Shown here piece after piece: positions 34,167 to 47,096 of a stretch of DNA of 64,000 bases (position 1 is its first letter; each line of letters opens with the position of its first letter). The DNA is taken from positions 62,001 through 126,000 of the forward strand of contig JAEQBH010002442.1 in NCBI GenBank assembly GCA_016808115.1. Reading direction: 5' to 3'. The position numbers were made by a program, and so were the translations under genes. The stretch comes from Tetrastigma voinierianum. Taxonomy: Eukaryota > Streptophyta > Magnoliopsida > Vitales > Vitaceae. The notes below the pieces were generated by a model that ran no database searches, had not been told where the DNA came from, and was given only the letters and a program-made list of their open reading frames with translations.

Positions 34167-36851
34167 GTAATTGGATTGCTATTAGTGGGCTACATCCTAG
34201 TTTCTCCCTTTATCGTGGCATGTATGAGTTTGCTCAATATGCTCGTATAGGGAGTGTGATAGGAACTCAAGGGATGCAATGGAAAGATTTAAGTGATACT
34301 AAAAACGGGATGAAAAACATCTTAGTCATTATGCTTGTTGAATGGTTGAATATACTTGTTTGCATATTATACCAGATCCAATTAGTATCACCAAGGATTT
34401 TTCTAAATCCTTGTCACCAAGAAATATTGTGAAAAAAAGGATTCTTCTCTTGAAGTTAAAGATTTTCAAGAATTCTAGCTCGAAAAGGCAATACTCTTCT
34501 ACAATTTATGCTGAAATGGAAAACCATGATGCTTCCAAAGAGGTCGGTCTTGTAAATCGTTGCTTACTCTAGAATGTTGTGGGGATTTGCAACACAATTG
34601 AGCTATTACTTCGTACAATGACTAGGAGAACTAATTAATCATGTTGACTATATCCTTTTGGTTCTCTTTATTGGATCTTGGATTTGGCGAAATAATGTCT
34701 AATAGCATTTTTATGAATTTTCTAGTCAAAATTCCACCTTTAATCATTTCAATATGTGTCTCTATAACATTGAAAAGATACTTATATGATCTACAAATAT
34801 TAGTTAGTTATGTTTGTTATTATTAATTCTCAACTTTTATTTTGTTTTTATTTTTTCCCTCTCTTAATTTATAGAGGGAGAAGGTTGACAAGCGGTTGCA
34901 TGAATGTGGTTCCACTTATATTGTCATATGTGATAATTTGAAAAAGGTGTTGCCTGGAAAACCCGAAAAAATCATTGTGAGGGGGTTATTTCTTGCTGTA
35001 TCTAAAGGGGAATGTTTTGGTATGCTTGGCCCGAGTAGTACATAGAAAACTTCCATCATTAATATGGTAAGAATGCAATGAATGTTTTGTCTTCCGAATG
35101 TTATCTTAAACACTTAAAAGTAGTCGTTTCCCTTTTATTAGTAATACTTTTGAAGCATTTTACATTATTTTCTATAGCCAAGTTTGTTAACATGGAAAAT
35201 CTTTGGTGGTCATGATTTGTCTTGCCAATTTGTAATTTAATTTGTTGGCAGATGACTAGGATCACCAAGCCAACCATTGGAAAAGCATTCATTGAGGATT
35301 TGGAAATAGGAAGTGGGACAAAAGAAATATATAATAGAATGGGTTATTGCCCAAAAGAGAGTAAGATAGAATTTTTTTTTATTTTTTGTAATATTCGATT
35401 TGATTTAATTTGTTTGGTTCATCTTTGTGAATAAAATAATCTATCCTTTAATGTTTCTCATTTTCTATGGTTTCTTGCACAAAATTATACAACATGCTTT
35501 GGGGAACTCTAACAGGGCGGGAACACCTACTATTTTATGGTAGGATAAGAAACCTCAGAGGTTTCGACTTGACAATGGTAAATCTCTAGAATACCAATGG
35601 TCTTGTCATGTAATATTTACTTGCATGTGAATTGGACTTGGAAAGAGTTGATTGGCGTGATTCTTGAGAAGAAAAGTTTAGTTTGATGGCATTCATATGA
35701 TTTGAAATCGGCTACCCCTTACTAAATTTAGGTATTTTTTAATTAGTTAGTTAAAATTTAGGTTATTTTAATTAGTTTAAATATTCATATTTTGTTTTAT
35801 AGGCAGTAGAAACTCTTTGGAGTGTACAACTTGTCTCCTAATGGGATTAGTGACAAAATTGTTAATAAATATAGTAAAGTTGAGAAGAGAAGACTCGGTA
35901 CTTCTGTTTCATTGCTTGGAGACCCCAAAGTATGTCTTGATTACCTTTGTAGAATCTATGCTAATGTTAAAAAATCTCTTGATCAGTACATTATTTATTT
36001 ATTTAAGGTTGTCTACATGGATGAGCCCATTGTGGGACTTGATTGGATCTCAAGATAAAACTTTTGAGAATGAAGCCTTAAAGCACACTTAAAGCAAGGC
36101 AGGGCGATTATTCTAGCAAGTAATATCTATTTCTTATTATGTGAACTTGTATATCTCTTAATTGCATTCTTATGAATAATGTAGCCTTTTTTTTTATATG
36201 TATGCCCGGTAGTTGTATATGTCTTAACCAATTTTCTGCTGATTGTTTCATGCTAATTTTCACGCTCTTTTCTTTTTCGGCAGAAGAAGCAGAATTTTTA
36301 TGTGATCGGATAATGATTTATGTGGATGAGGGTTTGCGATATATAGTAAGTCCTCAAGAGGTAATTAATTTGTTTTGATATATTTTTATTTGTACATAGC
36401 TTCTTCACACACCATAAAGAAATAAGGAGCTTTATCCTTACATTAATAATGTGTTAGAGCTTATATATAAATATATATTTCAATATTTGACAATTAGTAC
36501 TTAAGCTGGGCGCATGCCTATATATATATAATTTCTAATATTGTGTGGTATATATCTCTAGCTTAGCTTAATTCACTGAATTAATTAATGTGTGACAAGT
36601 GATAGTGTGGTGAATGACAGTTGAAGGCTAGATATGAAGAAACCTCTATGCTTTTAGTGAGAGCGTCAGCACATCATGGACAAGAGGTGGAGGACTTGGT
36701 GTATCAGTTCTTCCCAGATGCTCGCAAGACACATCAAGTATGTGGAACGCAGAAGTTTGAACTTCCTCCTAATAAGGATGCCAGAGATGGATTTATTCAA
36801 GCATTAATACAAAGTGCAGAGGACCGAGTAGCATTGTTAATCCTGCTGTAG
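34167..36851 (+). pseudogene. ABCA3-12-type ABC transporter pseudogene
   Basis: This second, different ABCA half-transporter relic resembles the ABCA3-12 (ABCA7-like) group. Exon-like blocks: 34167-34550 (LHPSFSLYRGMYEFAQYA, GMQWKDLSD, frameshift, then YAEMENHDASKEV); 34874-35071 (YIVCDNLKKV, KGECFGMLGPSST then a stop, replacing the GPNGAGKT P-loop); 35251-35360 (TKPTIGKAFIEDLEI, MGYCPKES); 35514-35579 (GREHLLFYGRIRNLRG); 35803-35930 (NKYSKVEKRRL, a ruined signature, then SLLGDPK); 36009-36115 (VVYMDEPIVGLDWISR, Walker B with the aspartate kept; then KQGRAIILA); 36283-36360 (EEAEFLCDRIMIYVDEG); 36620-36851 (LKARYEETS, CGTQKFELP, stop TAG). Most exon edges keep AG acceptors and GT donors, so it decayed from a spliced gene and is not retro-copied. 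Confidence 0.9.
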
Positions 36852-38326
36852 CAGCTCCATTTGGGGACAACCCAGATTAATGGAACGAAATTTTGCAGAG
36901 CCTAGATTAATTTGTATGATGAAAGATTATCTAACACGTTATATATCCTTATGATAAAATAAAATGGAAATATTTATATAATGTTTCTATAACATTTTGA
37001 TATATTTATAAAAATTAAAAATTAAAATTTATTATGATAAATGCATTTTTAAAGTTACTTTTAAAAACTTAAATACCCATAGGAAAAATTCTTCTCATTA
37101 TACATGTTCAAATTCATATAACTAATCTATAAAAAAATCAACATTTTATCCCAATTTTGAGACAATTAATTTTTAGATAAAAATAATTATCATTTCTACC
37201 AAATTAACATAGATTTCCTTGGTATTTGGTCATATGTCTAATTTGGTCCTTAAACTATTTTTGAGTGAATTGGTGCTCATTAACATAGTAAACATGTTAC
37301 ATTATTATTATAAGCATGTAAGCAAGCTCAACATATGATGGACATTTTTGTCTATAATGTTTTAATTAATTTGGTGGAGTCAATGGTAGACCTACTTGGG
37401 CAGGAGGGAGGGTAAATGCCCTTGAAATTTGAGAAAAATGGAAGGTAAAGTTCATAACCATTGCGCTATAGTGTCCCAAAAATTTTATGCCTCTCGACTT
37501 TATTTCCTAGGTTCGGGTTGGAGTCATCATATGTTTTAATGATTTCAAAAAATTGACTTTTTTTTTCTTCTTTTAGGTCCTGTTTAGCATGTTTACATAA
37601 TTCTACATTAAAATATTCCATTTTTTTGAGAAATTTTCACTTAGAGTTCAACAAAATTCTCGGATTTTCTCGATATATAGGATATTTGAATGATGAACAT
37701 TACCTTCTTTTATGATACGAATATTTATTTATTAAAATTTGAGTTTGGGAAGAGAGATGCTATTTTGATTTGCGGTGGGAATGAGATGATTCCAACTCTT
37801 GGATTCAGCACTTTCAGTGTAATTAAATAAAGATGAGTCACATCACATGCACCCCACACCCACGTAAACTACTTCTAAAAGTCTCACTGAAAATATTCTC
37901 TTCTACGTGCTTTGCATCTCTTTCTCTCTTTTTCCCTTTCACCCTTTTTTCTTCCATCAAAATAAGATCACGGTGAAGAACTAAAAGAATGACCATGAGT
38001 TTGGACTAGTGGTTCTTGCCTTCTCAGTAGAAGTTTGTGAATTGAGCATTCCTACTTTATGAAATTAAGAGAATGGTGCTTTTGTTACAGTAAGGTGTGG
38101 ATTGAATCTAAAATGGTCTGAAAAATGTTGCAAGAGGAAGTTGGTGGGAGACAGATTTTCTAGTGGGATTAATGATTTGGCTTGAAAAGAGAGTGGGGAG
38201 TTTGGAGCGGAAGAATGAGTGGAGGAGAGGAATTAGAGGAGATTCTCTTTTGATTAAAGTAAGGATGAGTAAATCCCATGGCCCATTTAGAGCCAATCTA
38301 ATTTTGAAATAACCAGGCTTTGTCTT
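36852..38326. other. Non-coding stretch
   Basis: AT-rich with no supported gene. It separates the ABCA relic from the TRIM array. The minus ORF near 38108-38368 runs into the TRIM LTR and has no recognised domain. Confidence 0.5.
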
Positions 38327-38634
38327 TGTTGGGAAATTTTTCAAGAAAGAGAGAAAATGATTTTGCACTACCCACGTAACACACGCTACCCTCTATTTTA
38401 TTAAATGCAAATGCCTTTAAATAGGCTACAAGAGATAAATCAAAATTAAAATAAATAAAATCCATTAATTATCCCATTCAAAACTAACTCTCCATATTTA
38501 TCACATAGCTAAAAAATAAATAAAATCTCAAACAACTTTGGACTCTCCCACTCACAATTAAATAAATAAATAAAACAAAGCATTTCCTAATTAATAGAAA
38601 CTATTAAAAACCAACTTTGAATCATTCTCCAACA
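38327..38634 (-). repeat. TRIM LTR copy 1
   Basis: 308 bp, starting TGTTGGGAAATTTT and ending TCTCCAACA on +. Confidence 0.92.
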
Positions 38635-39066
38635 TTCCCCCTTGATTCAAAGTTCAGGAACTTTTTTCATGGAGCACATCTCCATCTTTTCAAATTTGTG
38701 AAACCCCTCTCTCCACCTCATGATGCACGTCTCACCCATCTTGTTGATGCACTCTATCTGACCTTCATTTGTTATTCGAACCTTTCTCTCTAAAAGTATT
38801 CTTGATGCACTTCTCATAATTAATTCGGAACAAAGTTTCTTTCATCAAATCTTCTTCATGCTTTTTCGGTCGTGATAGTGTTGGATTTGATGGAAGAAGC
38901 ATGAGATAAACATCATTACTCAATACTCCCGCGGCTACGCTTTTGATTTGCCTTCATTTTGATAGCCAGTATGTGATAATTTTCTTCTGTCAGAGTAGGA
39001 GTAGGAGCAGAAAAATTGTCGTTGTCATCAAAATCCTTTCGGACCCTCGAAAGCACAGCTCGATAC

Positions 39067-39370
39067 TATTGGGAAATTTTCAAGAAGAGAGAAAAATGAT
39101 TTTGCACTACCAACCGCCTCTCTATTTTATTAAATGCAAAATGCCTTTAAATAGGCTACAAGAGATAAATCAAAATTAAAATAAATAAAATCCATTAATT
39201 ATCCCATTCAAACTAACTCTCCATATTTATCACACTTAGCTAAAAAATAAATAAAATCTCAAACTTAACTTTGGACTCTCCCCACTCCCACATTAAATAA
39301 ATAAACTAAAACCAGCATTTCCTAATTAGCCAAAACTATTAAAAACCAACTTTGAATCATTCTCGGCTTG
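39067..39370 (-). repeat. TRIM LTR copy 2 (middle)
   Basis: Same sequence as the outer LTRs but with damaged ends: TATTGGG in place of TGTTGGG, and TCTCGGCTTG in place of TCTCCAACA. The preceding primer-binding site is also damaged (AGCTCGATACTA). Confidence 0.88.
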
Positions 39371-39782
39371 TTCCCCCTTGATTCAAAGTTGCAGAATTTT
39401 TTTCTGGAGCACATCTCCATCTTTTCAAATTTGTGAAGCACTTCTCCTCATGATGCACGTCTCACCATCTTGTTGATGCACTCTCTCATCAACCTTCATT
39501 TGTTGATAGAGCACTTCTCTAAAAAATCTTCTTGATGCCTTCTCGCAATTAATTCGAACAAAGTTTCTTCATGCAAATCTTCTTCATGCTTTTCGAAATG
39601 CGTGATGATGTTGGATTTGATGGAAGACTGACGAGGATCGACTATCATTTCAATAACTCCACGAACTCATACCTTTTAGATTTGTCTTCATTTTGATAGC
39701 CACTTATGTGATAATTTTCTTCGTAGAGTAGGGTAGGAAGCGAAAATTATTCGTTGTCATCAAAATCACTGGACCCTCAAAA

Positions 39783-39795
39783 CGGCTCGATACCA
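39783..39795 (-). other. TRIM primer-binding site
   Basis: CGGCTCGATACCA on +, that is TGGTATCGAGCCG on the coding strand, one base from the LTR. Confidence 0.85.
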
Positions 39796-39796
39796 T

Positions 39797-40097
39797 TGTT
39801 GGGAGATTTTCAAGAGAGAGAAAAATGATTTTGCACTACCCACATTAACACGCCTCTCTATTTTTATTAAATGCAAATGCCTTTAAATAGGCTACAAGAG
39901 ATAAATCAAAATTAAAATAAATAAAATCCATTAATTATCCCATTCAAAACTAACTCTCCATATTTATCACATAGCTAAAAAATAAATAAAATCTCAAACA
40001 ACTTTGGACTCTCCCACTCACAATTAAATAAATAAATAAAACCAGCATTTCTAATTAATAGAACTATTAAAAACCAACTTTGAATCATTCTCCAACA
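39797..40097 (-). repeat. TRIM LTR copy 3
   Basis: 301 bp, the best-preserved ends: TGTTGGGAGA...TCTCCAACA on +. Confidence 0.92.
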
Positions 40098-42125
40098 TTT
40101 TGTGCTACCTTAGCACATAGACTACTTTTTTTTTTTTTTTCATTTTCAACAATCGATCCTTTTGATGGGAATTAGCGGATAAGGGAGGAGTAAATTGGTG
40201 CGTCTTTAATATTAATAGACCTACTTGACACTAACTCCCCTTTGCTAGCTATCGGTATACTATGCACCTTTCCCTCAGACCTCTTTTCCAAGTAATTGAG
40301 TACCATTACTATGCGTTACGCTCACGGGGGCACCAATTCCTTCATCACCCATCGACTTTGCCATTCCAGCGAAATTTGGACTTGGCTCTATCCTATTAGG
40401 TACCCAACACTTCAATTTTCCCAAATGTTGGTCTTGTTTGATAAGTAAAAGAAAGGGTTTCACACTTATGGAATAATGCATAATCTTTAAGAATGGGGTT
40501 ATGGAGATACCTCCCACAAGGCATAGGGAGGTGGGTTGGGGACTTCAACAATGGCTTTAATTTATTTTCTTTTGTTTTCAAACTTTTGTTCTCGAATTTA
40601 TCTTTTAAAAACATGAGCTATTGGACCTAGTTATTGCATGCGTAATGATCGGTGTTAATTCTATTTAAGCCTTCTAGTCCCCTACTCTTTTGCTTTCGTC
40701 TTGTTCTTTCTAGCCCCACTTTTCTTTAAATGTGGGATGATTTTTGGCCATTCATGGCCTACCCTCTACATCTTTTTCTACAATTTTCTTTTACCGATAA
40801 AATGGTTCTTCTAGGTTTTAATTTTTTTTTTTGTGTTTTTGTAGATCTCTTCTTGTGTAGCATGTGGTTTGTATTGTCTTAATGCAGTGAGTTTGGTTTA
40901 AATGCGTCTTTGTTGCGAAACACTTTCTTGTGTGGGTGGTCAAATGATATAACAAATTCGATCAGATAAAGACATCAAGTTAAATCATGGCTATCAATAT
41001 GATGTAAAACTAGAGTCACATGTATTCTAATTAGTTATAGAATTATCAAATGTAAACTTTAAATTGATGATTATTATGTTATTAATCGAATGTTACGTCA
41101 TACTCTAAAGTTTTTAGCGAATTTAATGTTGTATTTCTATAGAATGTATTGCTAGTTTGAATTAATAAAATTATTCTCTTTTAAAAAAAATCTATTTAAG
41201 CTATTTTTCAATAGTTTTAATCATCGCATCATTTGTTGAGCTTGGGAAAACACGATCCTGAAGCATGCATGTTGGGATAGGGACATCGATCTCTCTTTTA
41301 TGGAGGGCACTCGTACCACCAAAACTCATCCAGTCAAATCTCTATTATTAAGTTTCCTCTTCTTCTTTTTATGGGAAGAACTGACAAAATCAATAATTTG
41401 GTGAGATTCCTCTCACTTTGTCCTCATAAAGGTATACCTGCATGATTCTGCACCAAACATATTTCAAAGGCCAGATTGGGTCATGATGAAAAAATTGAAA
41501 ACAATTCCAGTAAAATTTTCTTCTCCATCCACCTAACATATTCTTATTACCATAAATGCGTGGACCAGCCCATAATATTCCCCTGATAATGCTTGAGTTG
41601 AGAAACTTATTCTCCTCTCATGACCCTTTGGCCTTTATCTTGAAAATATATTTTGTCGCCTCATATACCTATTCTTTCATTGTGATGCCACCCAAAAAAG
41701 TTCTACCTATTAAATTATTAATCTCCCCACTCTCTCTCCATCGATCACCTTCGCCCTGTCAAAATCATAACATACTCATCACATCCTTTTCACTCTTCAC
41801 TCTTAGGATTAAAATTAAATGATAAGTTATTTAGGATTTAGAGCCCGATGCAGCTTCACATTGGCATAGATGGAAATTCTTGGTCTGACCTGTAGAGGAA
41901 ATATTAAGGGTAGGAAAGGACATTTTGTGACATTTGTCTCCCAGCAATCTTGGTCTTCTTGTGCGATAAGTAAGTCGGGTTGCTTGTTTCAAATATTTTT
42001 CGCATTAGTGGTGATCGTTAGCTAGCTTTATTTAAGCAATAATTTGATTAAAAAAAAATTAAATTCCGCAACCATTTAAGTTCCATTAATCCATCAAATA
42101 CCTCTTGCCATTCAAAGCTTTGAAG
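40098..42125. other. Non-coding stretch
   Basis: No supported gene. A 17-base poly-T lies near 40124-40140. The ORFs near 40275-40614 (-) and 41556-41822 (+) show no domain or conserved motif. Confidence 0.5.
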
Positions 42126-42378
42126 TGTTGCGATATTGGATTAATAGTCAAAGATTCTCTATTGTATTTTTTCCTAATACTATTTTTCTTTGTTAGACAA
42201 ATAACTTATTATAGGAAACTATTATATTCTTTCCTAGTTTAAGAGATATTTCTACATTAGACAAATAGCAATTATAGGAATAGCTTGATTGTAGGATCTC
42301 TACTATCTTTATAAATATGTACATGTAAAGATACAAAATCATTTTATGAATAAAAATATTCTTCTCTTGTTTATAAGT
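42126..42378 (+). repeat. 5' LTR of copia element 2
   Basis: 253 bp; pairs with 46738-46983. Confidence 0.9.
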
Positions 42379-42390
42379 TGGTATCGAGCC
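42379..42390 (+). other. Primer-binding site of copia element 2
   Basis: TGGTATCGAGCC directly after the LTR; initiator Met tRNA type. Confidence 0.85.
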
Positions 42391-42539
42391 ACGAAACCTA
42401 AATCATTCTTCTTTGAATCAGCAAACCATGAGCAAAATTGATTCTGAAACATCGATCACCAAATCTGCCCCATCATTATTCAACACGAAGGTTCATCATT
42501 CAATTCGGGAGTGTGTTATTGAATGAGACCAACCTATGA

Positions 42540-45500
42540 TATGTGGTCTCAAATGTTAGAGATGCAAATTCGCTGAAGAAAACTCTCCTTCATTCATGGC
42601 TATCGCGGCCACCTAAGGAGAAAGATGAAGGCTATAAAAAGTGGTATTCAGACAATCAGAAGGTCAAAAGATGGTTGTTGATATCTATGTCCCCGGAGAT
42701 TATGAAGCGATACATTCGGTTACCTACTGCATGAGATATTTGGAAAGCTATGTCTAAAGCCTTTTATGATGGAGCGGATGAATTACAGGTTTTTACCTTG
42801 AACCAGAGGGCTTTCTACGCGAGCAAAATGGTGCTCACTCTCCCATATCTGCGTTGACTCTGTCTGATGTTAGGTGTGTCAATCAAGTCAGTAGGATGAC
42901 CAGATATTCATCCTGCAGATGGCGACAAAGTTGCATATCTTTCTGTTTGGATTAGAAATTGATTCGAGCAAGTGCACGGCGAAATCTTGAGGAAAGATCT
43001 TATCCCTGAATTAGAAGAGTGTTATGCCTAGTTCGCGCAAAAGATGTTAGAGTTGATGAGCGGACAAGCTGAAGGTCTGACTTCAGCCATGGTGACTCGG
43101 AGCCGGTCTAATCAAAACTGGTCCCCTTAACACCAGCAAGACCAAAAAAGGCCCATCCATCCTAAGACTACTAATGGTGTGACAAATCATCATCTGGTCA
43201 CTCACTTGTGATCAAACGGTCATATAAAAAGTCGATGCTATGAACTTGTGGGATATCCGGAATGGTGGGATCATAGTCGTTATTCCCGGAAGAAGAATTC
43301 CAAGAAGACCTCTACTGCTGCAATTGTTGAAACAAAGATAGAAGATGATAGTGGTGAAAAGTCCTCGGCATTGCGACTGACTAATGGTGGTAGGTTTAAA
43401 TATTTCTAAACCTGTTTCTAATAGTGCATGGATGAGTTAGGTGCTACGGATCATATGACATTTGATTCTAGACAAGTTTCACCTCTTAAATCTTCCTCAC
43501 AAAATTCTGTTTCCACTGCCAATGGTACCTCAATTCCGATTATTGGGGAAGGATCCTTGTCCCTCACTAACACCTTGAATTTAGATTCTGTTTTAGTTGT
43601 TCCCTCTTTGAATTATAATCTTTTGTCAGTTTCTCAAATAACCATTGCCTTATTTTGTGTTGTCATTTTTTTGGCCTGAATTTTGTGTATTTAAGAACAT
43701 CCGGACAAGGCAGTCAATTGGTTGTGGTGTTAGGCGAGGGAAGCTGTATTACTTGGACTTGGTGTCTAAAAGTTCATATGAGTTGCGTCAAGCTTTAAAG
43801 ATTGGGGGTTCTGAAAAAATAAAGGAAATTTGAGATATGGTTATGGCATCGACATTTGGGGCAGGCTTCTTTTGGTTACATGAAGAAATTATTTCCTAGT
43901 TTATTTGCAAACTTTGATGTCTCTAGTTTCAAATGTGATGTTTGCGAACTTGCAAAAAGCCATCGTACTTCGTTTCCATTAACCTTGAATAAAAGTCCAG
44001 TTCCTTTTATGATCATACATTCTAATGTTTGGGGCCCATCTAAATTTGCTACTTTGGATGGATCACGTTGGTTTGTTACTTTTATTGATGATTGTACCAG
44101 GATGACTTGGGTATGTTTGATGAAGTCCAAAAGTTAAGTAAACTTGTTATTTCAAAAATTCATAAAATGGTTTGTAGTTAGTACAATGCACAGGTTCAGG
44201 TTCTCCGTAGTGACAATGGAGGTGAATATTTGAGTTTTGAATTGAAGAGGGTATTTGGAAGCCCAGGGAACCATTAATCAAACTATTTGTTCCGATAAAC
44301 CCCAACATAATGGGGTGGCGGAGCGGAAAAATTGTCACTTGTTAGAGGTTGTCCGTGCTTCATTGATAGAAGCACATATGCCTTTATCTTATTGGGGACA
44401 CGCACTTACCTCTGTAGCATATTTGATCAACCGAGTACCTTCCAACACTATTGATTTCCGGACACCATCCCAGGCTATCATTGAAGCAATTGTTGCTCCA
44501 GTCGGTCCAAACTTACCTCCTCATGTCTTTGGTTGTGTAGCATTTGTACATCTTCATAAGCGTCAGTGCAACAAGTTGACACCTTGAGCATTGCGATGTG
44601 TCTTTTTAGGGTATGCTTCTTATCAAAAGGGGTACCGATGCTATCACCCTCCAAGCAAATGAATATTTGTTACAATGGATGTATTTTTTCATGAAGACTC
44701 GATGTCTTTTTCCTCACGAGAGCCTTTGAACTTCAAGGGAGCACACGGAAGAAGTTCAAGCTCTAGACTATATTTTACGATCTCTATAGAAAGGGAACTC
44801 TGAACTCATTAACAATGCGAATGGGAATGAAAGGAGCATACGAACTTGGTAATGAGAATCTTTGGTGAATTGGATTTGGAGTGGTATAGATTTGGACCAC
44901 GGTGGTGATGAGCGTGATGAAGACACAGGCTTGATGGTTGTGGATTAACTCCATCTAAATCTCTCGCACCGGGCAAACGATACACCAAACCAATCACTTC
45001 TTGAGGATGAATGCTAGCTGGCCAGTGTGCGAACCACCCAGAAAACAACTACCACCGTGTCGAGCCCGGGAGAGTATTCCCAAACCCACATATGAACCCG
45101 AACTTTCTAGTAAAGTTAAATATCCCATGAGTCATTATGTGTCTAACCATCGCTTGTCTGAATCAAATAAGTCATTTGTAAATCAATTATCTACTGTATC
45201 TATTCTTAACAGTGTGCAAGAAGCCTTAGTTGACCCAAGGTGGAAAGCTGCTATGAATGAGGAGATGAAATCCTTACAGAAGAATGAAACTTGGGAACTT
45301 GTTGATCGTTCTCCAGGGAAGAAACCAGTTGGATATCGGTGGGTTTATACTGTGAAGCACAAAGCATATGGTACAATTGAACATTTTAAAGCGAGACTGG
45401 TAGCAAAAGGGTACACCCAAACCTATGGAATTGATTATACATATACATTTGCACTTGTAGCTAAAATCAACACAATTCGAGTCTTATTGTCTCTAGTTGT

Positions 45501-46580
45501 GAACTTGGATTGGCCATTGCAACAATTTGATGTGAAAAACGCCTTTCTGCATGGCGAGTTGTCCAGAAAGAGATATTTTTATGGATTTGCCACCGGGGGT
45601 GCATGATACCAGAAGTGCATTGTCGGAAAGTGTGCAAATTAAAGAAATGGATTGTATGGGCTAAAACAATCTCTGAGCATGGTTTGGAAGGTTCCACGAA
45701 GTCCATGAGGTCTTTTAAGTACGCCATCGAGTAAATTAAGACCACACTTTATTCTTGAAAAAGCAGCGTAGTAAGATCAACTTGCCCTTATTGTGTATGT
45801 AGGTGACATGGTGGTTCTGATTACCTTGATGAAAGGAAGACTCTACAAAGTTGCTTGTCAGCGAATTTGAAATGAAAGACCACGATCACTAGAAATATTT
45901 TCTTGGGATCGAGTGTCTCGATCGATAAAGGATTTCTTGTCTCAAAAAAAATATGCTTTAGATTTGTTGCGGGAAAGCGGTATGTCGGCCCGAGTGTCGA
46001 CCGGTGATACACCGATGGGGAGGATTGAAGTTATGTGTTGAGACTAATCAGGTGCCTGTTAATAAAGGGAGATTTCAGAGGCTCGTTGGAATATTGATGT
46101 ACATAACCCACACTAGGCTAGATCTTGCCTATGCATTGAGTATTGTTAGCCAGTTTATGCATAATCCTGGAGAACAACATATAGATCTGATTATGCGCAT
46201 TTTAAGGTATCGAAGTCCAGCTCTGGAAAGGGCATTTTGTTCGCTAAAAATGTAGATTGTCAAAGTGTGGATGCATATAGTGATCTTGTTTGAGGTACGG
46301 AGCAATAGATACAGAATATCTACTTAGGATCTTTCACCTTGTAGGTGGTAATCTCGTTACATGGAAACAGAAGAATGTTGTTGCACGTTCAAGCGCAGAG
46401 GCTAAATTTAGGGGTATGGCACTTGGAATATGTGAAAAACGTGTAGCTAAGACTTCCTATTGATGGATTTGGGCTGTTGCCTAGGCCAGTAGGTCGACTA
46501 TTCGACAATAAAGCGGTAATATGATGTGCTCATAATCCAGTACAACATGATCGTACAAAGCATGTGGAGGTAGACAAATT
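42540..46580 (+). pseudogene. copia element 2 gag-pol remnants
   Basis: Blocks in order: gag at about 42543-42830 (ANSLKKTLLHSWLSRPPKEK and KWYSDNQKVKRWLL); protease at about 43428-43640 (ELGATDHMTFD, where the DSGAT active site has become ELGAT); integrase zinc region at 43846-43980 (HLGQASFGYMKKLFP, CDVCELAKSHRTSFP) and core at 44010-44130 (VTFIDDCTRMTWV); integrase end at 44255-44500 (PQHNGVAERKNCHLLEVVR); RT at 45200-45600 (NETWELVDRSPGKKPVGYRW, FKARLVAKGYTQTYGIDY, FDVKNAFLHGEL). The YVDD box at 45796-45807 reads YVGD. The RNase H tail includes VEVDKFFIKEKW at about 46563. Many frameshifts and stops; two catalytic sites are lost, so the element is inactive. Confidence 0.9.
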
Positions 46581-46737
46581 CTTCATTAAGGAGAAGTGGA
46601 TGAGAAACTTGTCGGGATTGCCCCTAAGGTCGATCGAGATCAATTGGGTGTGCCATACCAAAGTTGTTTCAAGTGGTGTTCTCAAAGTTTTTGGGCAAGT
46701 TGGGTATGTGTGTGAAATCCTATGCACCAACTTGAAG

Positions 46738-46983
46738 TGTTGCGATATTAGTTAATAGTCAAAGATTCTCTATTGTAATTCTTTCCTATTACTATTCTTC
46801 TACATTAGGCTAATAACTTAATTATAAACTATTATATTCTTTCCTAGTTTAGAGATATTTCTACATTAGGCAAATAACGTATAAGATAGCTTGATTGTAG
46901 GATCTCTACTATCTCTATAAATATGTACATGTAAAGATACAGAATCATTTATGAATAAAAATATTCTTCTCTGTTTTACAAGT
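46738..46983 (+). repeat. 3' LTR of copia element 2
   Basis: 246 bp; small deletions relative to the 5' LTR. Confidence 0.9.
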
Positions 46984-47096
46984 TGAAGAAATTGAAGACT
47001 CATTGTAGTTTCTTTTTGGATGTAGAAATTGAAGTGCAATGCCCTGTGTGTGTGTGTGTTTTTTTTTATTTTCCTTTATTGCTGGTGTTTTGAAAG

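Larger units (their letters stand above)
38327..40097 (-). mobile_element. Tandem TRIM retrotransposon array: LTR-int-LTR-int-LTR
   Basis: Three LTRs of about 300 bp (38327-38634, 39067-39370, 39797-40097) alternate with two non-coding internal domains (38635-39066, 39371-39796). On the minus strand, LTRs read TGTTGGAGAATGATTC...CAACA. The LTR is followed by TGGTATCGAGCCG (39783-39795), a primer-binding site for initiator Met tRNA, and internal domains end in CAAGGGGGAA (complement at 38635-38644 and 39371-39380), the polypurine tract. The internal domains are about 430 bp with no coding capacity. These are the features of TRIM elements, which depend on proteins from other elements. Three LTRs sharing two internal regions point to recombination between copies. 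Confidence 0.92.
42126..46983 (+). mobile_element. Ty1/copia retrotransposon 2 (about 4.86 kb, degraded)
   Basis: LTRs at 42126-42378 and 46738-46983 both start TGTTGCGATATT and share AGTCAAAGATTCTCTATTGT, ATATTTCTACATTAG and TGTACATGTAAAGATAC. TGGTATCGAGCC (42379-42390) follows the 5' LTR as primer-binding site. Internal gag, protease, integrase, RT and RNase H fragments are in copia order. TGAAG at 42121-42125 and 46984-46988 may be the target duplication, though TTGAAG also precedes the 3' LTR, so the LTR edge is a little uncertain. It differs in LTR sequence from element 1 and is a different family. Confidence 0.9.

Noticed and set aside
38327..40097. CRISPR-like or satellite array, because of the regular 735-bp spacing
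   Set aside because: Units contain LTR ends, a tRNA primer site and a polypurine tract; a TRIM array explains everything.
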